NCBI RefSeq assembly: GCF_004920835.1
Contig: NZ_QFHO01000021.1
Coordinates: forward strand, 1 to 64,000
From: Stenotrophomonas maltophilia
GTDB taxonomy: Bacteria > Pseudomonadota > Gammaproteobacteria > Xanthomonadales > Xanthomonadaceae
Length of the DNA: 64,000 bases
Direction: 5' to 3'
The notes under the pieces were generated by a model that was not told the DNA's origin, searched no databases, and saw nothing but the letters and a program-made list of their open reading frames with translations. A program made the translations under genes and the position numbers. Below are positions 50,281 to 59,449 of the stretch, one piece after another. The stretch's first letter is position 1; each line of letters begins with the position of its first letter.

Positions 50281-52248
50281 ATGACCTTTCACCAAGCCAA
50301 GGGGCTGCGTCCCATCCGGCGCTCTACCTTGAACCGTGTCAGCGCGTTGGGAGTCGCGCTGATGCTGGCCTGCGCTCCGGCGCTGGCCGCCGCACCGGCA
50401 GAGAAGCCGGTGGGCACCACCGTGGCACCGGCCGCGGCGCCGGCCGGCCTGTCGGTCGCCAAGATCGATTTCAAGCGGGGCGATGATGGCGCGGGGCGCC
50501 TGATCGTCCAGTTCGATGGCCAGGGCGCGATCCCAGACCTGCGTACGCAGGGCAACAGCGTGGTGGTTGATGTCGGCAATGCCCGCCTGCCGGCCAACCT
50601 GCAGAAGCCGATGAACGTCATCGACTTTGCTACGCCGGTGCAACGCATCGACGCCAAGCCGTCCGGGGCCGGTACCCAGCTGGTGCTGAGCACCGGCGGT
50701 GCGGTCGAATCGCTGGCCTACCAGAGCGGCAACGAGTACGTGGTCGAGATCAGCCCGCGGCAGGCCCCGGCCGCCGTCGGTGCGGTTACTGCCGGCAGCG
50801 TGACCCAGGCCGCCAAGGCCGTCGGCCAGCGCGGCTTCACCGGCAAGCCGGTGACCTTCAACTTCCAGGACGTGCCGGTGCGCACCGTGCTGCAGTTGAT
50901 CGCCGAAGAGTCCAACCTCAACGTGGTGGCGTCCGATTCGGTGCAGGGCAATGTGACCCTGCGCCTGGTGAATGTGCCGTGGGACCAGGCGCTGGACATC
51001 GTGCTGCGCGCCAAGGGCCTGGACAAGCGTCGCGACGGCAGCGTGATCTGGGTGGCGCCGCAGGCCGAACTGGCCAAGTTCGAGCAGGAGAAGGAAGACG
51101 CGCGCATCGCCATCGAGAACCGCGAGGACCTGGTCACCGACTACGTCCAGATCAACTACCACAGCGCCACCCAGATCTTCAAAGCACTGACCGAAGCCAA
51201 GGGCATCGGCGGCGGTGGCGGTGGTGGCGCAGGTGGCGGTGGCGGTGGGTCGTCGCAGGAGGAAAGTGGCTTCCTGTCCGGCCGTGGCCGCATCGTCGCC
51301 GACGAGCGCACCAACACGCTGATGATCAGCGACATTCCGAAGAAGATCGCGCGGATGCGTGAGCTGATCAGCGTGATCGACCGCCCGGTCGACCAGGTGC
51401 TGATCGAAAGCCGCATCGTCATCGCCACCGATACGTTCGCACGTGAGCTGGGTGCGCGGTTCGGCATCAGCGGCAGCCGCGACAATGCCTACTTCAGTGG
51501 CAATCTGGAAGCCAACCGCGATACCCGCAAGTCGCAGGTCGAAGCCGATGCGGCCAATGCCAAGGCGTACCGCGACTGGCTGGCCGGCGGCAGCACCGGT
51601 CCGGCGCCGGTGCCGGTGGGTTCGGCGATCACCCGTGGCCTGAACTGGGCCATGCCGGCGGCATCGACCAACCCGGCAGGCTCGCTGGCACTGTCGATCC
51701 TCAATGCCGGCTACCTGCTGGACGTGGAGTTGTCGGCCATGCAGGAAGAGTCGCGTGGCGAAGTGATCTCCAACCCACGCGTGGTCACCACCAACCAGCG
51801 CGAGGCCCTGATCAAGCAGGGTAAGGAAATCGGCTACGTGACCATCAGTGCCGGTGCGGGTGGTGTCGCCACGCCGAATGTGCAGTTCAAGGAAGTGGTG
51901 CTGGAGCTGAAGGTCACCCCGACCATCACCAACGACAACCGCGTGTTCCTCAACATGCAGGTGAAGAAGGATGAAGTGGATCGGCTGATCCAGCTGGAAG
52001 GCTACGGTACCGTGCCGTCGATCAACCGCCGCGAGGTCAACACCGCCGTGCTGGTCGAGGACGGGCAGACCGTGGTCATCGGTGGCGTGTACGAGTTCAC
52101 CGATCGCAACAGCATCAGCAAGGTCCCGTTCCTGGGTGACGTCCCGTTCCTCGGCAACCTGTTCAAGAAGCGTGGCCGCAGCAAGGACAAGGCCGAGCTG
52201 CTGGTGTTCGTGACCCCGAAGGTGCTGCGCGTGGCCAAGCAGAACTGA
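50281..52248 (+). CDS. pilQ: Type IV pilus secretin PilQ
   Basis: A 655-residue outer-membrane secretin that forms the pilus exit channel. After the signal peptide (LGVALMLACAPALAAA) there is one AMIN domain (peptidoglycan binding), then STN/N0 (VTFNFQDVPVRTVLQLIAEE), N1 with a Gly-rich insertion (about 310-325) and the secretin core (VIDRPVDQVLIESRIVIAT, VPFLGDVPFLGNLFKKRGRS). Only one AMIN domain is visible; several homologues have two. It closes the pilMNOPQ operon and is followed by a terminator. Confidence 0.95.
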   Translation: MTFHQAKGLRPIRRSTLNRVSALGVALMLACAPALAAAPAEKPVGTTVAPAAAPAGLSVAKIDFKRGDDGAGRLIVQFDGQGAIPDLRTQGNSVVVDVGNARLPANLQKPMNVIDFATPVQRIDAKPSGAGTQLVLSTGGAVESLAYQSGNEYVVEISPRQAPAAVGAVTAGSVTQAAKAVGQRGFTGKPVTFNFQDVPVRTVLQLIAEESNLNVVASDSVQGNVTLRLVNVPWDQALDIVLRAKGLDKRRDGSVIWVAPQAELAKFEQEKEDARIAIENREDLVTDYVQINYHSATQIFKALTEAKGIGGGGGGGAGGGGGGSSQEESGFLSGRGRIVADERTNTLMISDIPKKIARMRELISVIDRPVDQVLIESRIVIATDTFARELGARFGISGSRDNAYFSGNLEANRDTRKSQVEADAANAKAYRDWLAGGSTGPAPVPVGSAITRGLNWAMPAASTNPAGSLALSILNAGYLLDVELSAMQEESRGEVISNPRVVTTNQREALIKQGKEIGYVTISAGAGGVATPNVQFKEVVLELKVTPTITNDNRVFLNMQVKKDEVDRLIQLEGYGTVPSINRREVNTAVLVEDGQTVVIGGVYEFTDRNSISKVPFLGDVPFLGNLFKKRGRSKDKAELLVFVTPKVLRVAKQN

Positions 52249-52271
52249 GCCATCGCAACCGGCAACACGAA

Positions 52272-52303
52272 GAGGGCCGCCCTGTGCGGCCCTTCTTCGT
52301 TTG
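52272..52303 (+). terminator. Terminator of pilMNOPQ
   Basis: A short hairpin AGGGCCGC-CCTGT-GCGGCCCT followed by TCTTCGTTT, 24 bp after the pilQ stop. Confidence 0.8.
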
Positions 52304-52327
52304 GCCCCCCGTTCACGCATATGGCCG

Positions 52328-52352
52328 GTAGATCCACGCCATGCGTGGATGC
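52328..52352 (+). repeat. Single SMAG/REP unit
   Basis: GTAGATCCACGCCATGCGTG onward, identical in class to the unit at 22744-22768. It lies upstream of the MoxR gene. Confidence 0.87.
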
Positions 52353-52437
52353 TGTTCAGCCGTTCTTGATGCCATTCGCAGGGCACCCTGCGATGATGTC
52401 GGGAACCCGTGCCGTCCTGCGCCGGTCAAAGGCCCCC

Positions 52438-53463
52438 ATGAACCTGCCACCGCCGATGCCCGAAACCGTCTCGCCGCCGCCCGCGCCGGCCATCTCCCGC
52501 CTGCATGCCGCTTTCAGCCAGCTGCGCGACGCATTGTCGGCCGAGATCGTCGGCCAGGCCGCGCTGGTCGAACGCCTGTTGATCGCGCTGCTGGCCGACG
52601 GTCACCTGCTGGTGGAAGGCGCCCCCGGTCTGGCCAAGACCACTGCCATCCGCGCGCTGGCCGCGCGCCTGGAAGCCGACTTCGCCCGCGTACAGTTCAC
52701 CCCGGACCTGTTGCCGGCCGACCTGACCGGCACCGAGATCTGGCGCCCGCAGGAAGGCCGCTTCGAATTCGTGCCCGGCCCGATCTTCCACCCGATCCTG
52801 CTGGCCGATGAAATCAACCGCGCACCGGCCAAGGTGCAGTCGGCATTGCTGGAAGCGATGGGTGAGCGTCAGGTCACCGTGGGCCGCCACACCTACGCGT
52901 TGCCGTCTCTGTTCCTGGTGATGGCCACGCAGAACCCGATCGAGCAGGAAGGCACCTTCCCGCTGCCAGAAGCACAGCTGGATCGCTTCCTGATGCACGT
53001 GCGCATCGGCTACCCGGACCAGGCAGCCGAGTCGCAGATCCTGCGCCTGGCCCGCGAGCGCGCCCGTGGCGCGCTGGGCGAGTCGGCACCGGTACCGGAA
53101 AAGCTGCCGATGCAGGATGTGTTCGATGCCCGCCGTGAAGTGCTGGACCTGCACATGGCGCCGGCGCTGGAACGCTACCTGATCGAACTGGTGCTGGCCT
53201 CGCGTGATCCTTCGCGCTATGACGCCGGCCTCGGCCGCCGCATCGCCTGGGGTGCGAGCCCGCGTGGCTCCATCGCACTGGAGCGCTGCGCGCGTGCGCG
53301 CGCCTGGTTGGCGGGCCGCGACTTCGTCACCCCCGATGATGTGCGCGCGGTGGCCGCCGACGTGCTGCGCCATCGCGTGCTGCCCAGCTACGAAGCCACC
53401 GCAGAAGGCTGGGACGGCGAGCGCCTGGTGCAGGAACTGCTGGCACGGGTGCCGGCACCCTGA
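52438..53463 (+). CDS. MoxR family AAA+ ATPase
   Basis: A 341-residue AAA+ ATPase thought to act as a chaperone with VWA-domain partners. Walker A is GAPGLAKTTAIRAL, Walker B LLADEINRAPAKVQSALLEAM, sensor 1 MATQNPIEQEGTFPLPEAQLDRF, and a C-terminal lid follows. I chose ATG 52438; a longer frame would start inside a REP. It leads a six-gene unit (MoxR, DUF58, DUF4381, two VWA proteins, BatD), the usual Bat layout. Confidence 0.92.
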   Translation: MNLPPPMPETVSPPPAPAISRLHAAFSQLRDALSAEIVGQAALVERLLIALLADGHLLVEGAPGLAKTTAIRALAARLEADFARVQFTPDLLPADLTGTEIWRPQEGRFEFVPGPIFHPILLADEINRAPAKVQSALLEAMGERQVTVGRHTYALPSLFLVMATQNPIEQEGTFPLPEAQLDRFLMHVRIGYPDQAAESQILRLARERARGALGESAPVPEKLPMQDVFDARREVLDLHMAPALERYLIELVLASRDPSRYDAGLGRRIAWGASPRGSIALERCARARAWLAGRDFVTPDDVRAVAADVLRHRVLPSYEATAEGWDGERLVQELLARVPAP

Positions 53464-53471
53464 GCCTGCGC

Positions 53472-54401
53472 ATGATCGATCCATCCCTGGAACCCACATC
53501 CAACGTCAGCGATGGCGACGGGCTGCGGCCGCAGCTGTCCGAGCTGGTGGCGCTGCGCCGCCTTGCACAGCGGCCCCCGCCGCCGCGACGCGGCCGCGCC
53601 GGCAATGCCGGGCAGGCGCCGTCACCGCTGCGCGGACGTGGCATGGAATATGCCGAGTCACGCGAGTACGTGGCCGGTGACGACGCGCGGCATATCGACT
53701 GGCGGGTGACCGCGCGCACCGGGCGCGCCCACACCAAGCTGTTCCAGGCCGAGCGCGAACGCGTCAGCTTGATCGTGGCCGATACTTCACCGGCGCTGTA
53801 TTTCGGCACCCGTGTACGCTTCAAGTCGGTGCAGGCCGCACGCGCCGGGGCTGTCGCCGCGTGGTCAGCGCAGCGTCGCGGCGACCGCGTGGGCGCCCTG
53901 CGTGGCAGTGATCGTGAGTCGCCCATCGCACCCGCAGGCGGGCCGCGCGGCGTGCTGCGCGTGCTCGATGCGCTTACCCGCTGGTATGCGCAACCACCCG
54001 CGGACGATCTCGGCCTTGAGCGCGCGCTGGATCATGCGGCCCGCGTGCTGCGCCCGGGTGCGCGCATGCTGGTGCTGGCCGATCCGCAGCAGGCCATCCG
54101 TATTCCGCCGGCGCGCTGGAGCGCGCTGGCCCAGCATCACGACCTCAGCCTGGTGCTGCTGGTCGATCCGCTGGAGCTGCAGCCGCCATCGGCCGCGCTG
54201 CAGTTCCAGACGCTGCAGCAGCGCATTGGCCTCGACCTGCGCCGCAGCGAGGTACAGGCGCATTGGCAGGCGCATTTCGTTGAACCGCTGCAGGAGCTGC
54301 GGCGTCAGCTCGGTGCGCGCCGTGTCGACGTGCAGGTGTTGTCCACCGATGCGCCCAGCGATGCCTGGCTGGCACCGTCGCCGACCGAGGTGCCGGCATG
54401 A
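53472..54401 (+). CDS. DUF58 domain protein
   Basis: A 309-residue soluble protein with the DUF58 core: GRGMEYAESREYVAGDDARHIDWRV followed by FQAERERVSLIVAD. This is a degenerate VWA-like fold always found next to MoxR. It starts 8 bp after MoxR and overlaps the next gene by ATGA. No enzymatic role is known. Confidence 0.9.
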   Translation: MIDPSLEPTSNVSDGDGLRPQLSELVALRRLAQRPPPPRRGRAGNAGQAPSPLRGRGMEYAESREYVAGDDARHIDWRVTARTGRAHTKLFQAERERVSLIVADTSPALYFGTRVRFKSVQAARAGAVAAWSAQRRGDRVGALRGSDRESPIAPAGGPRGVLRVLDALTRWYAQPPADDLGLERALDHAARVLRPGARMLVLADPQQAIRIPPARWSALAQHHDLSLVLLVDPLELQPPSAALQFQTLQQRIGLDLRRSEVQAHWQAHFVEPLQELRRQLGARRVDVQVLSTDAPSDAWLAPSPTEVPA

Positions 54402-54847
54402 GCGCCAACCTGCCGCTGCGCGATGTGCAGCTGCCACCGCCACCATCATGGTGGCCACCGGCACCGGGCTACCTGATGATCGGCAGCGCGTTGCTGCTGG
54501 TGCTGTTGGTGGTGGCTGTGCTGGGGTGGCGCCGCCGCCGTCGTCACCAGCGCTGGTTGCAGCTGTTCGACCAGGAGTTGGCTGCGAGCCACGACGCCGC
54601 TGCGGAACTGGCGGCCATTGCGGGACTGCTGCGGCGTGCCGCCCGCCATGCGCGTCCGGGCAGCGAGTCGCTGCGTGATGAGGCCTGGTGGCAGCGCGTG
54701 GATCCGCAGGGCACATTGCCGGAAGCACGCCGAAGCCTGTTGGCCGAAGGTGCCTATCGCCCACGCGTGGACGTCAACGAGGTGGCCGCAGTGCGCCGCT
54801 GGGCGCGCGAACGCTACCTGGCGCTGCTGCTGGAGCGCCGCCGATGA
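54398..54847 (+). CDS. DUF4381 membrane protein
   Basis: A 149-residue protein with one transmembrane helix near the N-terminus (LMIGSALLLVLLVVAVLGW), a basic RRRRRH stop-transfer and a cytoplasmic helical domain ending AVRRWARERYLALLLERRR. This matches DUF4381 of MoxR/Bat operons. It overlaps its neighbours at both ends by ATGA. Confidence 0.88.
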   Translation: MSANLPLRDVQLPPPPSWWPPAPGYLMIGSALLLVLLVVAVLGWRRRRRHQRWLQLFDQELAASHDAAAELAAIAGLLRRAARHARPGSESLRDEAWWQRVDPQGTLPEARRSLLAEGAYRPRVDVNEVAAVRRWARERYLALLLERRR

Positions 54848-55848
54848 ATGTGCTGGCGAGTTACTGGCCGTGGCCGGACCTGCAGCTGGCGTGGCCGCTG
54901 GCGTTGCTGGCGCTGCCGCTGCCATTGCTGATGCATTGGTGGAAACGCCGTGCCGATCCGGGCGCGGCGCTGCGCGTGCCGTATGCGGCCACTGAACTGG
55001 AAGCGCTGGCCGGTGGCGGCCGCGTAGATGTGTCATGGCTGCGCACGCTGCTGCTGTGGCTGGGCTGGTGCGCGTTGTGCGTGGCGCTGGCGCGTCCGCA
55101 GCAGTTGGGTGAGGCGATCACGCCGCCGCAGGAAGGCCGGCAGATGATGCTGGCGATGGACGTGTCCGGCAGCATGGGCGAAGGCGATATGGTGCTGGGC
55201 GGACAGGCGGTTGATCGCCTCACCGCAGCCAAGGCCGTGCTGGCCGACTTCCTTGACCGTCGAGCTGGCGACCGCATCGGCCTGCTGGTGTTCGGTGACC
55301 GCGCTTACACGCTGACGCCACTGACCGCCGACCTGGCCAGCGTGCGCGACCAGCTGCGCGACAGCGTGGTCGGCCTGGCCGGCCGCGAGACGGCCATTGG
55401 CGACGCCATCGGCCTGGCGGTGAAGCGGCTGCGCAGCCAACCCGAAGGCCAGCGCGTGCTTATCCTGCTGACCGATGGCGTGAGCAATGCCGGCGTGCTG
55501 GAACCGCTGCGCGCGGCCGAGGTGGCGCGCGCGGAAGGCGTGCGCATCCACACCGTGGCCTTTGGTGGTGACGGCAGCATGCGCCTGTTTGGTATTCTGA
55601 TTTCCGCCGACCAGGATCCGGTCGACGAAGCCACGTTGAAGAAGATCGCCAACATGACCGGCGGCCAGTTCTTCCGCGCACGTGACACCGCACAGCTGGC
55701 CGGCATCTATGCCGAGCTGGACCGGTTGGAGCCGATCGCGGCGAAGGGTCCGAGCCTGCGCCCGCGCGAGGAACGCTATGCGTGGCCGCTGGGCCTGGCC
55801 TTGCTGCTGGGCGCATTGGCCTGGTTGTGGCCGGAGCGTCGCCGATGA
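54844..55848 (+). CDS. batA: VWA-domain membrane protein BatA
   Basis: A 334-residue protein. N-terminal hydrophobic segments (WPLALLALPLPLLMHWW, LLLWLGWCALCVALA) flank a short loop. A von Willebrand A domain follows with an intact MIDAS: DVSGSMGEGD, then a Thr in GRETAIGDAI and Asp in LLTDGVSNAG. A C-terminal transmembrane helix (WPLGLALLLGALAWLW) follows. Bat proteins are linked to oxidative and envelope stress tolerance. ATGA overlaps join it to both neighbours. Confidence 0.9.
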   Translation: MNVLASYWPWPDLQLAWPLALLALPLPLLMHWWKRRADPGAALRVPYAATELEALAGGGRVDVSWLRTLLLWLGWCALCVALARPQQLGEAITPPQEGRQMMLAMDVSGSMGEGDMVLGGQAVDRLTAAKAVLADFLDRRAGDRIGLLVFGDRAYTLTPLTADLASVRDQLRDSVVGLAGRETAIGDAIGLAVKRLRSQPEGQRVLILLTDGVSNAGVLEPLRAAEVARAEGVRIHTVAFGGDGSMRLFGILISADQDPVDEATLKKIANMTGGQFFRARDTAQLAGIYAELDRLEPIAAKGPSLRPREERYAWPLGLALLLGALAWLWPERRR

Positions 55849-57680
55849 TCGCGTTTGCTTCGAATTTTCCTGACTGGAACGCGCTGCACTTCCTGCGTCC
55901 GGAATGGCTGTGGGCGTTGCTGGCGCTGCCGCTGATCCTCGCGGTGGCGTTGTACCGGCAGCGGCGCAGCGACGTGTGGCGGCACGCGGTGGATGCGCAC
56001 CTGCTGCCGCATCTGCTGGCGGCGGGCACCCGTCGTCGTGCGCGCCTGCCGTGGGCGCTGCTGCTGGGCTGGACGCTGGCTGCGTTGGCGATGGCCGGGC
56101 CAAGCTGGCGCCAGCAGGCGCAACCGATGTTCCAGGCCAGCGCACCGTTGCTGGTGGTGCTGGACCTGTCCAGCCGGATCACTGCCACCGACCTGCCGCC
56201 CTCGCGCCTGCTGCAGGCGCGGGCCAAGGTGGGTGAGCTGCTGCGCGCGCGCCAGGGCGGGCAGGTCGGCCTGGTGGTGTACGCCGACGACGCTTACACC
56301 GTGGCGCCGCTGACCGATGACGGCAGCAATGTCGCGCTGTACCTGGATGCCTTGTCGCCCGATGTGATGCCGCGTGATGGCCAGCGCGCCGACCGTGGCA
56401 TCGACTGGGCGACCCGGCTGATGCGGCAGATCGGTGCATTGCGCGGGCAGATCCTGCTGGTGACCGACCAGGCCGACGGCGAAGCCGGATTGGCCGCAGC
56501 ACAGGCCCGCGGTCTGGGCATGCAGGTGTCGGTGCTGGGCCTGGGTACGCCAGCCGGTGCGGCCTATCGCGACGGCAGCGGTCAGATCCGCCAGGCCGCA
56601 CTGGACGAAGCCAGCCTGCGCGCGGTGGCCACGGCCGGCGGCGGACGCTATGCGCGCATTGCCGCCGATGACAGCGATCTGCGCGCGTTGGGCGTGCTCA
56701 ATGTGCGTGAGGGCACGACGGCGGAGCGGCCGGGCGAGGGCAGGCAATGGCGCGATGAAGGTTTCTGGCTGCTGCCGCCCCTGATGCTGCTGGCGCTGTT
56801 GGCGTTCCGTCGCCGTGCATTGCTGGCTGCCGTACTGGCAGTGGGCCTGCTGCCATGGATGGGCGAAGTGCAGGCGCAGGCGCCGTCGGCCGCCACGCCG
56901 CAGCCGATACAGGGCACGCTGTGGAAGCGCAGCGACCAGCTGCAGCATCAGCGCCTGGCCGACGGCGTGCAGGCGTACCGCAATGGCGACTTCGCCGGTG
57001 CGCGCAAGCAGTTCGAGGGCATCGACAACGATGCCGGTTGGTACAACCTGGCCAACGCACTGGCACGCCAGGGCAACTACGACGAAGCCATTGCCGCCTA
57101 CGATCGCGCATTGGCGCTGCATCCGGGCATGGCCGATGCGGTGGCCAACCGTGCGGTGGTCGATGCCGCGCGCAAGCGCAAGTCATCCGGTGGCCAAGGC
57201 CAGGATCAGCAGAAGCCACAGCAGAGCGGCCAGCAGAAGCAGAACGATTCGCAGGGCAAGCAGAATCCGCAGGGCCAGCAGCCGCAGCAGGGCCAGCAGA
57301 ATCCCGGCCAGGGCCAGCCGCAGTCGGGCCAGCAGGGCCAGCCCAAGCCGGATGACGACAAAGCGCAGCCGAACCCGCAGCCCGGCGAGCGTGGCCGCGA
57401 TGGCCAGCAGGCACCGCCGCAGGTGGAAGATGCCAAGGCGCAGGCACAGGCCGATGAACAGCAGCGCCAACGCATGCAGCAGGCGATGCAGCAGGCACGC
57501 GAGGGCAAGGCCGACAAGGACGGCAAACCGGTACCGGGCAGCGATGGCGCCACGCCACGCCAGCGCGAGGAGCAACAGGCGGTGGAGGCGTGGATGCGGC
57601 GTGTGCCGGATGATCCGGGCGCGTTGCTGCGGGCCAAGTTCCAGCTGGAAAACGAACGCAGGAAGAAGGAAGGGCGATGA
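55845..57680 (+). CDS. batB: VWA/TPR fusion protein (BatB-BatC type)
   Basis: A 611-residue protein. Two N-terminal membrane segments and a VWA domain (about 95-280) are followed by a membrane segment pair near 310-345. A TPR-like region comes next (YNLANALARQGNYDEAIAAY, about 400-440), then a Gln/Gly/Pro-rich low-complexity tail (445-560). The metal site reads DLSSRITATD, so the third MIDAS position is Arg instead of Ser, and metal binding is doubtful. In other bacteria BatB and BatC are separate; here they are one chain. Confidence 0.88.
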   Translation: MIAFASNFPDWNALHFLRPEWLWALLALPLILAVALYRQRRSDVWRHAVDAHLLPHLLAAGTRRRARLPWALLLGWTLAALAMAGPSWRQQAQPMFQASAPLLVVLDLSSRITATDLPPSRLLQARAKVGELLRARQGGQVGLVVYADDAYTVAPLTDDGSNVALYLDALSPDVMPRDGQRADRGIDWATRLMRQIGALRGQILLVTDQADGEAGLAAAQARGLGMQVSVLGLGTPAGAAYRDGSGQIRQAALDEASLRAVATAGGGRYARIAADDSDLRALGVLNVREGTTAERPGEGRQWRDEGFWLLPPLMLLALLAFRRRALLAAVLAVGLLPWMGEVQAQAPSAATPQPIQGTLWKRSDQLQHQRLADGVQAYRNGDFAGARKQFEGIDNDAGWYNLANALARQGNYDEAIAAYDRALALHPGMADAVANRAVVDAARKRKSSGGQGQDQQKPQQSGQQKQNDSQGKQNPQGQQPQQGQQNPGQGQPQSGQQGQPKPDDDKAQPNPQPGERGRDGQQAPPQVEDAKAQAQADEQQRQRMQQAMQQAREGKADKDGKPVPGSDGATPRQREEQQAVEAWMRRVPDDPGALLRAKFQLENERRKKEGR

Positions 57681-59392
57681 CGCGGGCGATGAACATGCAT
57701 GGGCGCTGGCCGCTGCGGGTACTGGCGGCACTGCTGCTGTGGCTGCCGCTGCTGGCGTGGGCGCAGCCGCGCGCCTGGCTCGACCGCGACCGTGTTGCTA
57801 TGGGCGATACGGTCACCCTCAACGTCGAGAGTGACCAGGGCGCACCCGACTTCAACCCGCTGCGTACCGACTTCGACCTCAGCGGACAGACCAGCAGCCG
57901 CCAGGTGGAGTGGAGCAACGGCGCCATGCAGCAGCGCAATCTGTACGGCGTGGCGCTGACGCCGCGTCGCAGTGGTGCGCTGGTCATTCCCGGCCTGCAG
58001 GTAGGCAGCACGCGGACCGCGCCGCTGACCCTGCAGGTGGACGCCGCCACCGTTGCCGGTCCCGACAGCAACGCGATGGCCTTCATCGAAACCGTTGTCG
58101 ATGATCAGACGCCCTACGTGCAGCAGAGCGTAGGCGTGGTGGTGCGGCTGTACTTCGCCTCGCAGCTGGCGTCCGGCGAACTGGTGCTGGATACACCGGC
58201 CGGCGCGTCGTTGCAGCGGGTGGGCGACGACAGTACCGACGTGCGCCAGGTCAACGGCCGCCGTTACAACGTGGTCGAGCGCCGCTTCCTGCTGATCCCC
58301 GAGCGCAGCGGTGCACTGCGGCTGGCCGGTGCGCGCTTCAACGGGCGTAGTGCCGGTGGGTTCTTCGATGATTTCTTCGGCGGCGGCGATGGCCGCATGA
58401 ATGCCACCGGCGCCGACCGCACCCTGCAGGTGCAGGCCCAGCCGGCACAGGCGCCGCAGCCGTGGCTGCCGCTGCAGAGCCTGCAGCTGCGCTACACCAG
58501 CGCGCCGACCAGTGCGCGCAGCGGGGAAGCCGCCAACATCGTGGTCGAAGCGATTGCCGAAGGCGCGACCCGTGCGCAGTTCACCGATCTGCCGGTGCCC
58601 GAGGTCGGCAGCAACGCGCAGGTCTTCGCCGAGCCTGCGCAATATGAGGAGACCTTCAACGGCAGTACGCCGCGGCTGAAGATCACCCGCCGCTATTCGA
58701 TCGTGCCGCGCCAGCCGGGTTCGCTGGTGGTGCCGGGGCCGCGCCTGCCGTGGTGGGACGTGCGCAATGGCAAGGCACAGGAAGCGCGCCTGCCGGACCT
58801 GACGCTTGCCGTCGCAGCGGGCAACGGCGGAAGCAATGCGTCGCCTGCGCCCTTGCCACCGATCGACACCGATGCGGCGCTGCCCGGTGCCGATGGACAG
58901 GACAGCCGCATCGCGGCGACCGATCCGCGCGCCAGTGGCCTGTCCGAACGGCCCTGGCCGTGGGTGGGGGCTGTCATCGGCCTGGCGTTGCTGTGGCTGC
59001 TGACCCTGCTGTGGGGGTGGCAGCGTGGCCGTCGCCCGCGCGTGGCGGCGCCGGTAGCGGGGCGCTCGGCTGTGCCGGTTGTGGCGAGCGGACGTGCTGG
59101 TCTGGCCGAACTGCGCCGCGCGCTGGATGGCGAAGGTTTCGAGCAGGTTGAAGCGCAACTGTGTGCGATGGCCGGTGTCGAACGTATCGAGCAGGTCATC
59201 GACCGCCTGGCCGAGCCGGCCCAGCGTCAGGTGCTGCAGGACCTGCAGCAGGCACGCTGGGGCGGGCAGGGCGACCTGGCGTCACTGCGTACCCGCCTGC
59301 GCGAGGCCTTCCGTGACGGACCGCACTGGTCGGCGGCTGCGGGCACCGCTGACACTGGCCTTGCGCCGCTGTATCCGCCACGGCGAACCTGA
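57677..59392 (+). CDS. batD: BatD-like protein
   Basis: A 571-residue protein with a signal peptide (LRVLAALLLWLPLLAWA), large periplasmic beta-rich domains (RDRVAMGDTVTLNVESDQG, LTPRRSGALVIPGLQVGST, YSIVPRQPGSLVVPGPRLPW) and one C-terminal transmembrane helix (VGAVIGLALLWLLTLLWGW) with a cytoplasmic tail. The pattern matches BatD. ATGA overlap with the VWA/TPR gene. It ends the Bat operon. Confidence 0.9.
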   Translation: MTRAMNMHGRWPLRVLAALLLWLPLLAWAQPRAWLDRDRVAMGDTVTLNVESDQGAPDFNPLRTDFDLSGQTSSRQVEWSNGAMQQRNLYGVALTPRRSGALVIPGLQVGSTRTAPLTLQVDAATVAGPDSNAMAFIETVVDDQTPYVQQSVGVVVRLYFASQLASGELVLDTPAGASLQRVGDDSTDVRQVNGRRYNVVERRFLLIPERSGALRLAGARFNGRSAGGFFDDFFGGGDGRMNATGADRTLQVQAQPAQAPQPWLPLQSLQLRYTSAPTSARSGEAANIVVEAIAEGATRAQFTDLPVPEVGSNAQVFAEPAQYEETFNGSTPRLKITRRYSIVPRQPGSLVVPGPRLPWWDVRNGKAQEARLPDLTLAVAAGNGGSNASPAPLPPIDTDAALPGADGQDSRIAATDPRASGLSERPWPWVGAVIGLALLWLLTLLWGWQRGRRPRVAAPVAGRSAVPVVASGRAGLAELRRALDGEGFEQVEAQLCAMAGVERIEQVIDRLAEPAQRQVLQDLQQARWGGQGDLASLRTRLREAFRDGPHWSAAAGTADTGLAPLYPPRRT

Positions 59393-59449
59393 ACCAGCGC
59401 CGCTTGCGCGCTTTGTTAGAGTGCATTCATTTTTCGAGGAAACCCCCGT

